This document shows, piece by piece, positions 6,192-12,554 of a DNA stretch of 13,931 bases (position 1 is the first letter of the stretch; every line of letters starts with the position of its first letter). The stretch is taken from assembly GCA_031265535.1 (NCBI GenBank), contig JAISCO010000315.1, forward strand, positions 1-13,931. Direction: 5' to 3'. The translations under genes and the position numbers were made by a program. Under the pieces are notes generated by a model that ran no database searches, had not been told where the DNA came from, and saw only the letters and a program-made list of their open reading frames with translations. The stretch is from Spirochaetaceae bacterium (GTDB taxonomy: Bacteria; Spirochaetota; Spirochaetia; Treponematales; Breznakiellaceae).

Positions 6192-7394
6192 TTAGGCGCC
6201 CTGCTGCTTGTATGTGCCGTAATTTTCAAACATATTTACGTTTCCACGCCTCATAACGGTAGGTACGTCAAGATCATCGCCTGAACCGGGCAAAGGCGGC
6301 TTGATACCGGTTCCTCCGCGTATGCTTTCCCATTCGTCATCGAACAAAAAATCACCGCGCTTAGACTGGGCTTTCTCCTCTTCCTCGTGTTTGACATCTT
6401 TCATTTTTTTGACCGCGGGACTTTCAAAACCGGTTGCGACAACCGTAACTTTAACGGCGTCCCCCACGCTGTCATCCACAACCCAGCCGGTCTTTATTTG
6501 CGCCTCCTCGTCCGCGCATTCCATTACCGTGTTTACAATATCTTGAAGTTCCGGCGGCGAAAAATCTCTGCCCGCCACTACATTCACCAGCACCTTTTGG
6601 GCGCCCTTGATAGAGTTCTCTTCCAGCATCGGATTGCTCATAGCGCTCTTAGCCGCGTCAACGGCGCGGTTATCGCCTGAGCCTATGCCTATGCCGATGA
6701 GCGCGCCGCCCTGCCCGCGCATGAATTCCCTTACGTCCGCAAAATCTATGTTTATCTCGCCGTGTTTGGTAATCATGTCGGAGATGCCTTGAATGCCCTG
6801 CCTCAGCACATCGTCAACTTTCAAAAAGGCTTCAGTCATTGGCGTATGCCGGTCGACAATTTTATAGATGTTTTGATTCGGAATGATTATTATCACATCC
6901 ACACCGGAGCGCAGTTTGGCGAGTCCATCCTCCGCCACCCTCATCTTGTACTTGCCTTCAAACTCAAAAGGTATGGTAACAACGCCCACCGTAAGGGCGC
7001 CAATCGACCGGGCAATCTCCGCTATGACCGGAGCCGATCCTGTGCCTGTACCGCCGCCCATCCCAGTAGTGATGAACACCATGTCCGCGCCGCGAAGCGC
7101 GTTTTCTATCATTTCGCGGTCTTCTATCGCGGCGCTCTCGCCTATGTCCGGTTTGCCGCCCGCTCCAAGCCCCCGTGTCAGTTTTGTACCGATAGGCAGC
7201 TTGAGTAAGGCCTTGCTTTTGCTCAGCGCCTGCAAATCGGTGTTGGCCGTGATAAACTGAACATTCTCCAAACCACATTCAATCATGCGGTTTACCGCGT
7301 TGGAGCCGCCTCCGCCGGTTCCTATTACCTTAATGACAGTTTCGCTTTGTCCCGCAATTTCTACATCAGAAATCCCTAAGATATTCATCATCAT
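6192..7394 (-). CDS. ftsZ: Cell division GTPase FtsZ
   Basis: FtsZ is the tubulin homologue that polymerises into the Z-ring at midcell. The 400-residue protein shows IKVIGTGGGGSNAVNRM (21-37), NTDLQAL (51-57), the tubulin signature GMGGGTGTGSAP (111-122) and the T7 synergy loop NIDFAD (215-220), which completes the GTPase site of the neighbouring subunit. A charged linker (about 326-372) leads to DLDVPTVMRRG (374-384), the conserved C-terminal peptide that binds FtsA and other partners. Unusually, about 16 more residues follow that peptide. Three ATG codons occur in a row at the start (7394, 7391, 7388) behind a strong GGGGGG ribosome binding site. The gene is 165 bases from ftsA and has its own promoter candidate at 7412-7440. 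Confidence 0.98.
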   Translation of the reverse strand: MMMNILGISDVEIAGQSETVIKVIGTGGGGSNAVNRMIECGLENVQFITANTDLQALSKSKALLKLPIGTKLTRGLGAGGKPDIGESAAIEDREMIENALRGADMVFITTGMGGGTGTGSAPVIAEIARSIGALTVGVVTIPFEFEGKYKMRVAEDGLAKLRSGVDVIIIIPNQNIYKIVDRHTPMTEAFLKVDDVLRQGIQGISDMITKHGEINIDFADVREFMRGQGGALIGIGIGSGDNRAVDAAKSAMSNPMLEENSIKGAQKVLVNVVAGRDFSPPELQDIVNTVMECADEEAQIKTGWVVDDSVGDAVKVTVVATGFESPAVKKMKDVKHEEEEKAQSKRGDFLFDDEWESIRGGTGIKPPLPGSGDDLDVPTVMRRGNVNMFENYGTYKQQGA

Positions 7395-7411
7395 ATCCCC
7401 CCAAATCTATA

Positions 7412-7440
7412 AATATAGTGTTCGGAAACTATTTTTCCAA
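7412..7440 (-). promoter_or_regulatory. Candidate sigma70 promoter for ftsZ
   Basis: On the minus strand TTGGAA (7435-7440) and TATATT (7412-7417) are separated by exactly 17 bases, ending about 17 bases before the ftsZ ATG triplet. The -35 lies inside the first unit of a 9-bp tandem repeat. It would allow ftsZ and xerD to be transcribed apart from the upstream mraY-ftsA genes. Confidence 0.5.
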
Positions 7441-7459
7441 GTTTTCCAAGTTTTCCAAG
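7433..7459 (-). repeat. Three perfect 9-bp tandem repeats upstream of ftsZ
   Basis: TTTTCCAAG on the plus strand (CTTGGAAAA on the minus strand) occurs at 7433-7441, 7442-7450 and 7451-7459 with no mismatch. Each unit carries a TTGGAA -35-like box, and the copy nearest ftsZ is correctly spaced from a -10. The array could be a set of regulator half-sites or a replication-slippage tract. Confidence 0.85.
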
Positions 7460-7559
7460 TTCCCTAATAACTTCCGCCAAAATCTTGTGGGACAGCCAAC
7501 CGGTTGTCGAACAAGTCTAATATTTCATCCGCTGACGCGGCTATTTTGCTTAAAAAAAT

Positions 7560-8837
7560 TCAAAAAAATTCCCGCTTGATCCAGCGCCCGATTTTTCCAA
7601 AAATCGAGAAGGGATTCCAGCCCGCCCCGCCGGAACGCGCCGAAAACTTGTCCGCGCCGGGGGACGCGGTTGAGCCGCCTTCGCGCTCGTTGCCTTCCAG
7701 TACGAGTCCCACCGCCGTGGCAAAAACAGAGCTGCTGTACTCGTCAATTAAGCCGCCGACAGGCAGCGGGTTTCCAATGCGTACCTGTATGTTGAAAACC
7801 TGCGCGGCAAGATCAGTTACGCCCGCCAAATTCGCGCCGCCCCCGGTAAGTACAACGCCGCCGCCCAGTGTCCGCAGAGGGCAGCTTTCCTCTATTTTTG
7901 CCCTAACAAGCTGGAATATCTCTACCATGCGCGGTTTTATTATCTGTAAAATCTGGGAACGCGGGATAAGAAGCGGGGGACGCCCCCCCATGCCCGGCAC
8001 TATTACCGCATCGTCCATGCCTTCAAGAAAAGGCTCCCAGCAGCAGCCGGCCTCGACTTTTATCTTTTCCGCGGCCTCGAACGCTATATTTTTTACAATG
8101 GATATGTCGTTTGTTACTTGATTTCCACCGGCCGGCACAGAAGCTGTAAAAAGAGCCGACCCTTGTTTGTAAGCCAGTATGTTCGATGTCCCGCCGCCCA
8201 GATCAAGCAGCGCGACGCCTATCTCTTTTTCTTCCTCCGTTAGAACGGCGCGTCCGGCGGCCAGTGTCTGCAATATCGCGCCGTTTACCGCAAAACCGGC
8301 GCGGTTCACGCATTTTACCAGATTCTGCTCGCTTGTCTGCGAACAGGTGATTATCAGAACCTCGCTTTCAAGCCTCATCCCTATCATGTGAAGGGGATCC
8401 TTTATGCCTGCCTGACCATCGACTATATAAGTCTGCGGTATCACTTCAATTGTCGCCCTGTCCATAGGAAGTTTGAATGAACAGGCTATATACCGCACAT
8501 GCTCCAAATCGTCTTCACTGATTTCGGTATGGTCGCGGCTGTTTCCCTTTACCGCTACCACGCCGCGTGAAATGACGCCTTCTACATGATTGCCGCCTAT
8601 GCCTATCCAGCAATCCTGCGCGATTTGCCGGCTCATATCTTCAGCGGCTTCAACGGCGGCGGCGATGGAACGCAGCGTTGCCTCGATATTTACCACAACG
8701 CCTTTACGCAGCCCCGTTGAAGGGCTCTGCCCTACGCCGGTTATAGAAAAATTCCCTAACGGGTCGCGTTCCGCGATTATGGCGCGTACCTTAGTCGTGC
8801 CTATGTCAAGTCCAACAATGATATTATTCTTGGCCAT
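7560..8837 (-). CDS. ftsA: Cell division protein FtsA
   Basis: FtsA is an actin-fold ATPase that tethers FtsZ filaments to the inner membrane and signals to the septal wall synthases. The 425-residue protein has the phosphate-1 motif GLDIGTTKVRAII (9-21), the family-specific 1C subdomain (about 84-163), the phosphate-2 motif LLDLGGGTSNI (210-220) and the adenosine motif VLTGGGANLAGV (329-340). After a Gly/Ser-rich linker it ends in GKIGRWIKREFF (414-425), a clear amphipathic membrane-targeting helix. Length and order match typical FtsA. It starts at ATG only 7 bases after the ftsQ stop, with AGG-containing sequence in the ftsQ 3' end as ribosome binding site, so translation is probably coupled. 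The gap to ftsZ is 165 bases. Confidence 0.97.
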   Translation of the reverse strand: MAKNNIIVGLDIGTTKVRAIIAERDPLGNFSITGVGQSPSTGLRKGVVVNIEATLRSIAAAVEAAEDMSRQIAQDCWIGIGGNHVEGVISRGVVAVKGNSRDHTEISEDDLEHVRYIACSFKLPMDRATIEVIPQTYIVDGQAGIKDPLHMIGMRLESEVLIITCSQTSEQNLVKCVNRAGFAVNGAILQTLAAGRAVLTEEEKEIGVALLDLGGGTSNILAYKQGSALFTASVPAGGNQVTNDISIVKNIAFEAAEKIKVEAGCCWEPFLEGMDDAVIVPGMGGRPPLLIPRSQILQIIKPRMVEIFQLVRAKIEESCPLRTLGGGVVLTGGGANLAGVTDLAAQVFNIQVRIGNPLPVGGLIDEYSSSVFATAVGLVLEGNEREGGSTASPGADKFSARSGGAGWNPFSIFGKIGRWIKREFF

Positions 8838-8844
8838 CTAACGT

Positions 8845-9684
8845 TTACCTAACCTTGTATGACGCGGTGTCGGTTCTAAAATCAAGTTCATCAAGCGCCA
8901 TCCCTTTCCCGTTTAACACGTCCAGCAGCAGCAGCATATAACGTATATTGTCCTCGTTTATATGCCGGCCTATATGTATTCTTACCGGATTATACACCGG
9001 ATACACAGTCAATTCATAAGCGTCATATTTTTTTTTGCTAATATGAATTTCGGAAATTGTTGAAAGTAATTCAGGAGCGTTTGATTGCAAAGTTTCCAGT
9101 TCCGTAAAAAGCGGCAGCAGGAATTCGGGAAGGCGCAGTCCGGGGGCTATATTTTCAAACACCAAGCCGGATAATACAGGCAGCGCGCCGTCTACAGTCA
9201 TTCCCTCGCGCTGTCCAATCTGAAACAACACTCCGTTTTTATCAAAGAATACGGGAACGGTTCTGCCGCCTATGTAAGCCGCCGACACCGCGACCGGAAC
9301 GCGGTTTGTAATGATTATCTCTATCGCGTCCGGAAAATGCTTTACAATATCTACTTTTTCAATAAGCGGCATCGAAGAGAGCGCTTCTTTAGCCGCCGGC
9401 GCGTTTACGGACATGAACGAAGACCGCGCGTCGATACCCGCCTGTTCCAGAACGGCTATCCTTGAGATCCCGTTAAGCCCCCTTATATCAACGGTGCTAA
9501 GCGGCATACACGGGCTTACCACAAAGAGCCAAATCAATTCTCCGGCTAAAATAATCGAACACGCGATGAGTATACGCCGCAAAGGTTTTTCAAACTTAAA
9601 ACCATCTTTTCCACCCGCGGCTGCGGTGGCCGAGTCTAAAATCTCTTCGTTAATTACGGCATTATATTCCATGATAGATTCCAT
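8845..9684 (-). CDS. ftsQ: Cell division protein FtsQ/DivIB
   Basis: FtsQ/DivIB is a single-pass inner-membrane protein whose periplasmic part links early and late divisome proteins. The 279-residue protein has a cytoplasmic tail of about 35 residues, one transmembrane helix (about 36-57), a POTRA-like domain (about 62-131, with VDIRGLNGIS at its start and HFPDAIEIIITNRVPVAV at its end) and the FtsQ beta domain. Sequence conservation in this family is low, so the call rests on topology, the POTRA pattern and the place between ftsW and ftsA. The ATG at 9684 overlaps the end of ftsW by 23 bases. A second ATG at 9672 has GGA seven bases upstream and may be the real start. Confidence 0.93.
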   Translation of the reverse strand: MESIMEYNAVINEEILDSATAAAGGKDGFKFEKPLRRILIACSIILAGELIWLFVVSPCMPLSTVDIRGLNGISRIAVLEQAGIDARSSFMSVNAPAAKEALSSMPLIEKVDIVKHFPDAIEIIITNRVPVAVSAAYIGGRTVPVFFDKNGVLFQIGQREGMTVDGALPVLSGLVFENIAPGLRLPEFLLPLFTELETLQSNAPELLSTISEIHISKKKYDAYELTVYPVYNPVRIHIGRHINEDNIRYMLLLLDVLNGKGMALDELDFRTDTASYKVR

Positions 9685-10831
9685 TATTCATATTTTCTTT
9701 TTTTAAGGAAGATACCGGAGCGCGTGAAATATTTACTATAAGCGCCGACATTATCAGGCTTATCAAAAGAGATGAACCGCCCGCCGAAAAAAACGGCAGC
9801 GGAATGCCGGTCGCCGGTACGGCGCCCGATACGACGGCAATGTTAAGCAGCATCTGTGTAAAAATTGTCGTTACCATACCTAATGCAAGCAGACGCTTAA
9901 ATGCGCTGTCCGCGTTCAACGCCGCCCGGTAACCGCGCCACGCGAACACGGCAAATACAAGTATAAAAAGTACAACCCCTATAAAGCCGCCTTCCTCGGA
10001 ATATGCGGAAAAAATAAAATCACTTTGAATCTCCGGCACGCTTACGACTTTGCGCGTTCCCTGCCCCAAACCTTTACCCCAAAAACCGCCGGAACTTATC
10101 GTTAATACCGAGGCGTTTACCTGATACCCCGCCCCCAACGGTTCCCAGTCCGGCCACATAAAACTTATAAGCCTGCGCAGACGGTGTTCTTCCGACAAAA
10201 CGAGCAAAGATGTAACAGGCAGAATTATCACCGCCGCTCCTAAAAAGAAACCGATGCCTATGCCTGCCAGAAAAAAAATAATAAGCGCGTTAACCGCGAT
10301 AAATATGGCGGTGGAAAAATTATTCTGTAAAAGTATCAGTACAAAAAACAGCGCCGTTACCAGTGCCGGAGGCAGAACTCCGGACACGAATGAATTTTGT
10401 TTTCCTTGCTTTTTATCAAAAATATGAGCCAGATATAAAGGCAGTATCAATTTAACTAATTCAGAAGGCTGAAATGAGAATCCGCCCGCGCCTATCCAGC
10501 GGGACGCGCCGTTTATATTCCTGCCGATTCCGGGAACAAAAGTTAACACGCAAAGAATAACGGCGGCAATTACCAAAAATATTATAATGGCGCGAATCTT
10601 TTCAATATCTATGTTGGCGGTTATGAAAAAAATCACAAAGCCCAAGGCGGCAAATTTAAGTTGACGAATAACAAAGTACCAGCGATCCCCCTTAAACCAG
10701 AGTTCGGCAAAAGCATAAGAAGCCGAATACAGCGCCGCTATTCCCGCTCCCGTGAGTAACACTATGCATACTATCAGCGTATGATCAAAAGTTGACTTTG
10801 TTTCCGCGCCGTCAATAGAAAAAAGCATCAT
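9662..10831 (-). CDS. ftsW: Septal peptidoglycan glycosyltransferase FtsW (SEDS family)
   Basis: FtsW polymerises lipid II into septal glycan strands together with a class B penicillin-binding protein. The 389-residue protein is highly hydrophobic with about ten predicted membrane segments. SEDS motifs are visible: GASRWIGAGGFSFQPSELVKL (108-128), GAGYQVNASVLTISSGGFWGKGLGQG (233-258), SDFIFSAYSEEGG (270-282) with the catalytic Asp at 271, and TGIPLPFFSAGGSSL near the C-terminus. The segment LLQNNFSTA has Asn where many homologues have Asp. FtsW rather than RodA is inferred from the division-gene context. Two ATGs occur in tandem; GGGAGA is better spaced from the second (10828). It follows mraY after 78 bases and overlaps ftsQ. 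Confidence 0.95.
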   Translation of the reverse strand: MMLFSIDGAETKSTFDHTLIVCIVLLTGAGIAALYSASYAFAELWFKGDRWYFVIRQLKFAALGFVIFFITANIDIEKIRAIIIFLVIAAVILCVLTFVPGIGRNINGASRWIGAGGFSFQPSELVKLILPLYLAHIFDKKQGKQNSFVSGVLPPALVTALFFVLILLQNNFSTAIFIAVNALIIFFLAGIGIGFFLGAAVIILPVTSLLVLSEEHRLRRLISFMWPDWEPLGAGYQVNASVLTISSGGFWGKGLGQGTRKVVSVPEIQSDFIFSAYSEEGGFIGVVLFILVFAVFAWRGYRAALNADSAFKRLLALGMVTTIFTQMLLNIAVVSGAVPATGIPLPFFSAGGSSLLISLIMSALIVNISRAPVSSLKKENMNNGIYHGI

Positions 10832-10850
10832 TCTCCCATTACAAATAACT

Positions 10851-10870
10851 ATATCTTACAATATCTTACA
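10851..10870. repeat. 10-bp tandem duplication in the mraY-ftsW gap
   Basis: ATATCTTACA occurs twice back to back (10851-10860 and 10861-10870) without mismatch, between the mraY stop and the ftsW ribosome binding site. No clear promoter accompanies it. Confidence 0.7.
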
Positions 10871-10871
10871 A

Positions 10872-10912
10872 TGAACAATAAAGTTCACGTTATCAAACAA
10901 ATATATTGTTCA
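10872..10912. repeat. 9-bp inverted repeat overlapping the mraY stop codon
   Basis: TGAACAATA (10872-10880) and TATTGTTCA (10904-10912) are exact reverse complements separated by 23 bases. The arm includes the mraY stop codon. The AT-rich stem and lack of a T tail argue against a terminator; a processing site or chance are equally possible. Confidence 0.55.
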
Positions 10913-11986
10913 CTGAATCTTCAATGTTGACAAGGCTATTATGGCGAATAATCCGCCAAGTATCCAGAAGCGGTTTACAACTTTTGTTTCCGCCCAGCCC
11001 GACAATTCAAAATGATGATGTATCGGCGCCATTTTAAACACGCGCTCTTTTTTTATTTTATACACGATAACCTGTATTATTACAGACGCCGCTTCCAGCA
11101 CAAATACGCCGCCCGCTATCAGAATCAGTATTTCTTTTTTTATCAACAGCGATATAACGGCTATCACGCCGCCCAACGCGAGACTTCCCACATCACCCAT
11201 AAAAACTTCGGCGGGATGAGCGTTAAACCACAGAAAACCTACACATGCGCCGACTCCGGCCAGGCAGAACACGGTAAGTTCGCCCGCTCCCGGAATATGG
11301 GGAATACCTAAATACTGTGAATAATCGGCGCGTCCTGAAAGATATGTAAGAATGGCAAGGCTTATAAACACAAAAATTAAAAGACCGGCGGCAAGCCCGT
11401 CAAGCCCGTCGCTTAAATTTACGGCGTTACTTTCACCGACTATCAGCAGTACGGCAAACGGAATCCACAAGCAGCCCATATCAATTACCGGATTCTTAAA
11501 AAACGGCAAATACAGGACTGTAGAAGTTTTTTCTTTATAGTACAAATATAGTACGATTATCAGCGCCGCTAAAATTTGTAAACCGAATTTTGCCCACGCG
11601 GGCAGTCCGCGCGAATCACGTCTTTTAATTTTTAAGTAATCATCCAGAAAACCAATGGCGCCGAATACTATAAACGCGGCAAGAGTAAGCCATACCTTTG
11701 AACTGTCAAAATTCATCCAGAGCAGCATGGAAATAACAACGGATATTATTATCAATAATCCGCCCATTGTCGGCGTACCGTCCTTTTTAAGATGTGTCGC
11801 GGGGCCGTCGCCGCGTATAGACTGTCCTATTTTGAATTTTCTAAGCGCCTCTATAATAGGAGCGCCGAATAAAAAACATACCAATAACGTAAAAAGAGCG
11901 GCGTAAGCGCCCCTGAACGTAATGTATTGAAAAACATTTAACGCAGTCCAATATTTAACCAGCGGATAAAAAAATTCTAAAAACAC
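10910..11986 (-). CDS. mraY: Phospho-N-acetylmuramoyl-pentapeptide transferase MraY
   Basis: MraY transfers phospho-MurNAc-pentapeptide from UDP to undecaprenyl phosphate in the inner membrane, making lipid I. The 358-residue protein matches the usual length and has about ten membrane segments. Motifs include KKDGTPTMGGLLI (67-79), FLDDYLK (113-119) with the Asp pair at 115-116, GESNAVNLSDGLDGLA (184-199), FMGDVGSLALGG (262-273) and MAPIHHHFEL (319-328), the residues that shape the Mg- and nucleotide-binding site. The start is GTG at 11986 with AGGGG at good spacing. It is the first gene of the division cluster here, behind a strong promoter (12236-12264) and a leader of about 240 bases. murF, ftsI and mraW, often found upstream, are replaced by accessory DNA. 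Confidence 0.98.
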   Translation of the reverse strand: MFLEFFYPLVKYWTALNVFQYITFRGAYAALFTLLVCFLFGAPIIEALRKFKIGQSIRGDGPATHLKKDGTPTMGGLLIIISVVISMLLWMNFDSSKVWLTLAAFIVFGAIGFLDDYLKIKRRDSRGLPAWAKFGLQILAALIIVLYLYYKEKTSTVLYLPFFKNPVIDMGCLWIPFAVLLIVGESNAVNLSDGLDGLAAGLLIFVFISLAILTYLSGRADYSQYLGIPHIPGAGELTVFCLAGVGACVGFLWFNAHPAEVFMGDVGSLALGGVIAVISLLIKKEILILIAGGVFVLEAASVIIQVIVYKIKKERVFKMAPIHHHFELSGWAETKVVNRFWILGGLFAIIALSTLKIQ

Positions 11987-12005
11987 AAATAACCCCTGTT
12001 AGATA

Positions 12006-12031
12006 TGTCAGAAAACATCCGTTTTCTGACA
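12006..12031. repeat. Perfect 11-bp hairpin just upstream of mraY
   Basis: TGTCAGAAAAC (12006-12016) and GTTTTCTGACA (12021-12031) flank a four-base loop. On the mraY transcript this stem would end about 13 bases before the AGGGG ribosome binding site. It is too compact to be chance, but no T run follows it on either strand. Confidence 0.75.
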
Positions 12032-12034
12032 ACT

Positions 12035-12109
12035 GAGCTTGTTCCAAAACTAATCGACTATGCGCTGAAGCGCATGGTGCGCAAACTTTGTTTGCAATGG
12101 AACAAGCTC
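12035..12109. repeat. 12-bp inverted repeat enclosing two further hairpins
   Basis: The outer arms GAGCTTGTTCCA (12035-12046) and TGGAACAAGCTC (12098-12109) are exact reverse complements. Inside lie ATGCGC-TGAA-GCGCAT (12060-12075) and GCAAAC-TTT-GTTTGC (12081-12095). The whole folds as an outer stem with two arms, a layout typical of structured RNA or of small palindromic repeat elements. Confidence 0.75.
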
Positions 12110-12162
12110 TTGGAAAAATCGGTCTAATCGAACTAAAGTCCGGCCCGCTTTTTCCGCAAAAT

Positions 12163-12183
12163 TCAAGGAAGCTGGACAAGCAT
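12163..12183 (-). CDS. Possible six-codon leader peptide upstream of mraY
   Basis: On the minus strand ATG at 12183 opens MLVQLP followed by TGA. GGAGAG (12191-12196) lies seven bases upstream, a strong ribosome binding site with no longer ATG-started gene behind it. Part of that site is within the hairpin at 12194-12214, so folding could block it. A TTG four bases further on opens a 74-codon frame running into mraY, which I consider less likely. Real translation is unproven. Confidence 0.3.
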   Translation of the reverse strand: MLVQLP

Positions 12184-12193
12184 AGTTTGTCTC

Positions 12194-12214
12194 TCCAAAA
12201 ACTGAAGTTTTGGA
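12194..12214. repeat. Imperfect hairpin near the 5' end of the mraY leader
   Basis: TCC plus AAAACT pairs with AGTTTT plus GGA around a GA turn, with one bulged A. On the minus strand the hairpin includes part of the GGAGAG ribosome binding site of the possible leader peptide. Confidence 0.5.
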
Positions 12215-12235
12215 ATCACCTCACGTTATAATTAT

Positions 12236-12264
12236 ATAATATAACTTATATGTGGGCATGTCAA
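12236..12264 (-). promoter_or_regulatory. Sigma70 promoter for the mraY division cluster
   Basis: On the minus strand a perfect TTGACA (12259-12264) is followed after 17 bases by TATTAT (12236-12241). The surroundings are very AT-rich. Transcription would begin near 12229 and yield a leader of about 240 bases before mraY. One half of the 13-bp inverted repeat (12238-12250) covers most of the -10 and part of the spacer. Confidence 0.75.
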
Positions 12265-12332
12265 GAGAAAATATCACTTTTTTATGATTTTTTTATATTT
12301 TTATTGCCAAAATATTATTTATAAGTTATATT
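12238..12332. promoter_or_regulatory. Divergent operator candidate: 13-bp inverted repeat
   Basis: AATATAACTTATA (12238-12250) and TATAAGTTATATT (12320-12332) are exact reverse complements 69 bases apart. The left site overlaps the mraY -10; the right site contains the -10 of the HTH gene promoter. A regulator binding both would cover two divergent promoters. The AT-rich composition lowers the significance of the match. Confidence 0.5.
12304..12332 (+). promoter_or_regulatory. Sigma70 promoter for the HTH gene, apparently giving a leaderless mRNA
   Basis: TTGCCA (12304-12309) and TATATT (12327-12332), each matching 5 of 6 consensus bases, are 17 bases apart. The expected start of transcription at about 12338-12340 coincides with the ATG at 12339. 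No ribosome binding site precedes that ATG, which fits a leaderless transcript. Confidence 0.6.
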
Positions 12333-12338
12333 TAGAAT

Positions 12339-12554
12339 ATGGGAATGACTGAAAAAATCCGTATTCTACTGGTCAAACAAGGGAATATATCAGAGGCGGA
12401 ACTTGCCCGGCGGCTAGATATGAGTAATACAAACTTATACAACCGTATGAAACGGGATAACTTTACCGATAAAGACTTGCAAAAAATAGCCGCCGCCTTG
12501 AATTGTACTGTTGAGACGGTTTTCAAAATGAACGACACCGGGGAGGAGATATAA
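12339..12554 (+). CDS. Xre/Cro-type helix-turn-helix regulator
   Basis: This 71-residue protein is little more than one HTH domain. TEKIRILLVKQGNISEAELA (4-23) forms the first helices, and ISEAELARRLDMSNTNLYNRMKRD (17-40) has the spacing of an Xre-type HTH with its recognition helix at about 29-38. The pattern continues with FTDKDLQKIAAALNCTVETVF, typical of Cro/C1 regulators. Such small proteins commonly act as repressors or antitoxins of the operon they head. The stop overlaps the next ATG (TAATG, 12552-12556), so it is the first gene of the accessory operon. It has no ribosome binding site and sits right at the predicted transcription start. The reading frame is intact, unlike three of the four downstream. 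An alternative start is M3 at 12345. Confidence 0.85.
   Translation: MGMTEKIRILLVKQGNISEAELARRLDMSNTNLYNRMKRDNFTDKDLQKIAAALNCTVETVFKMNDTGEEI

Larger units (their letters stand above)
11987..12235 (-). promoter_or_regulatory. Long structured 5' leader of mraY
   Basis: Between the mraY promoter and its GTG lie about 240 bases with three hairpins (12194-12214, 12035-12109, 12006-12031), the last ending about 13 bases before the ribosome binding site. A short reading frame with a strong ribosome binding site lies near the 5' end (12163-12183). No T run follows the hairpins, so classical terminator-attenuation is not obvious. I recognise no known riboswitch. The hairpins may instead belong to an inserted repeat element. 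Confidence 0.5.

Noticed and set aside
7497..7506. 10-bp palindrome CAACCGGTTG between ftsA and ftsZ
   Set aside because: Short, single, with no flanking symmetry; expected by chance at this scale.
7504..8121. 205-codon plus-strand frame opposite ftsA
   Set aside because: Antisense shadow with Pro/Ser-rich composition, opposite an intact and strongly conserved FtsA frame.
10832..10909. Possible promoter between mraY and ftsW
   Set aside because: TTGATA and TTGTTC boxes exist but the nearest -10-like boxes are 19-22 bases away; too weak to call.
11955..12179. 74-codon minus-strand frame in the mraY leader (TTG start)
   Set aside because: It crosses two perfect hairpins and overlaps the mraY start, and its Cys/Ser-rich composition is not convincing. 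The strong ribosome binding site nearby is better spaced for the short MLVQLP frame.
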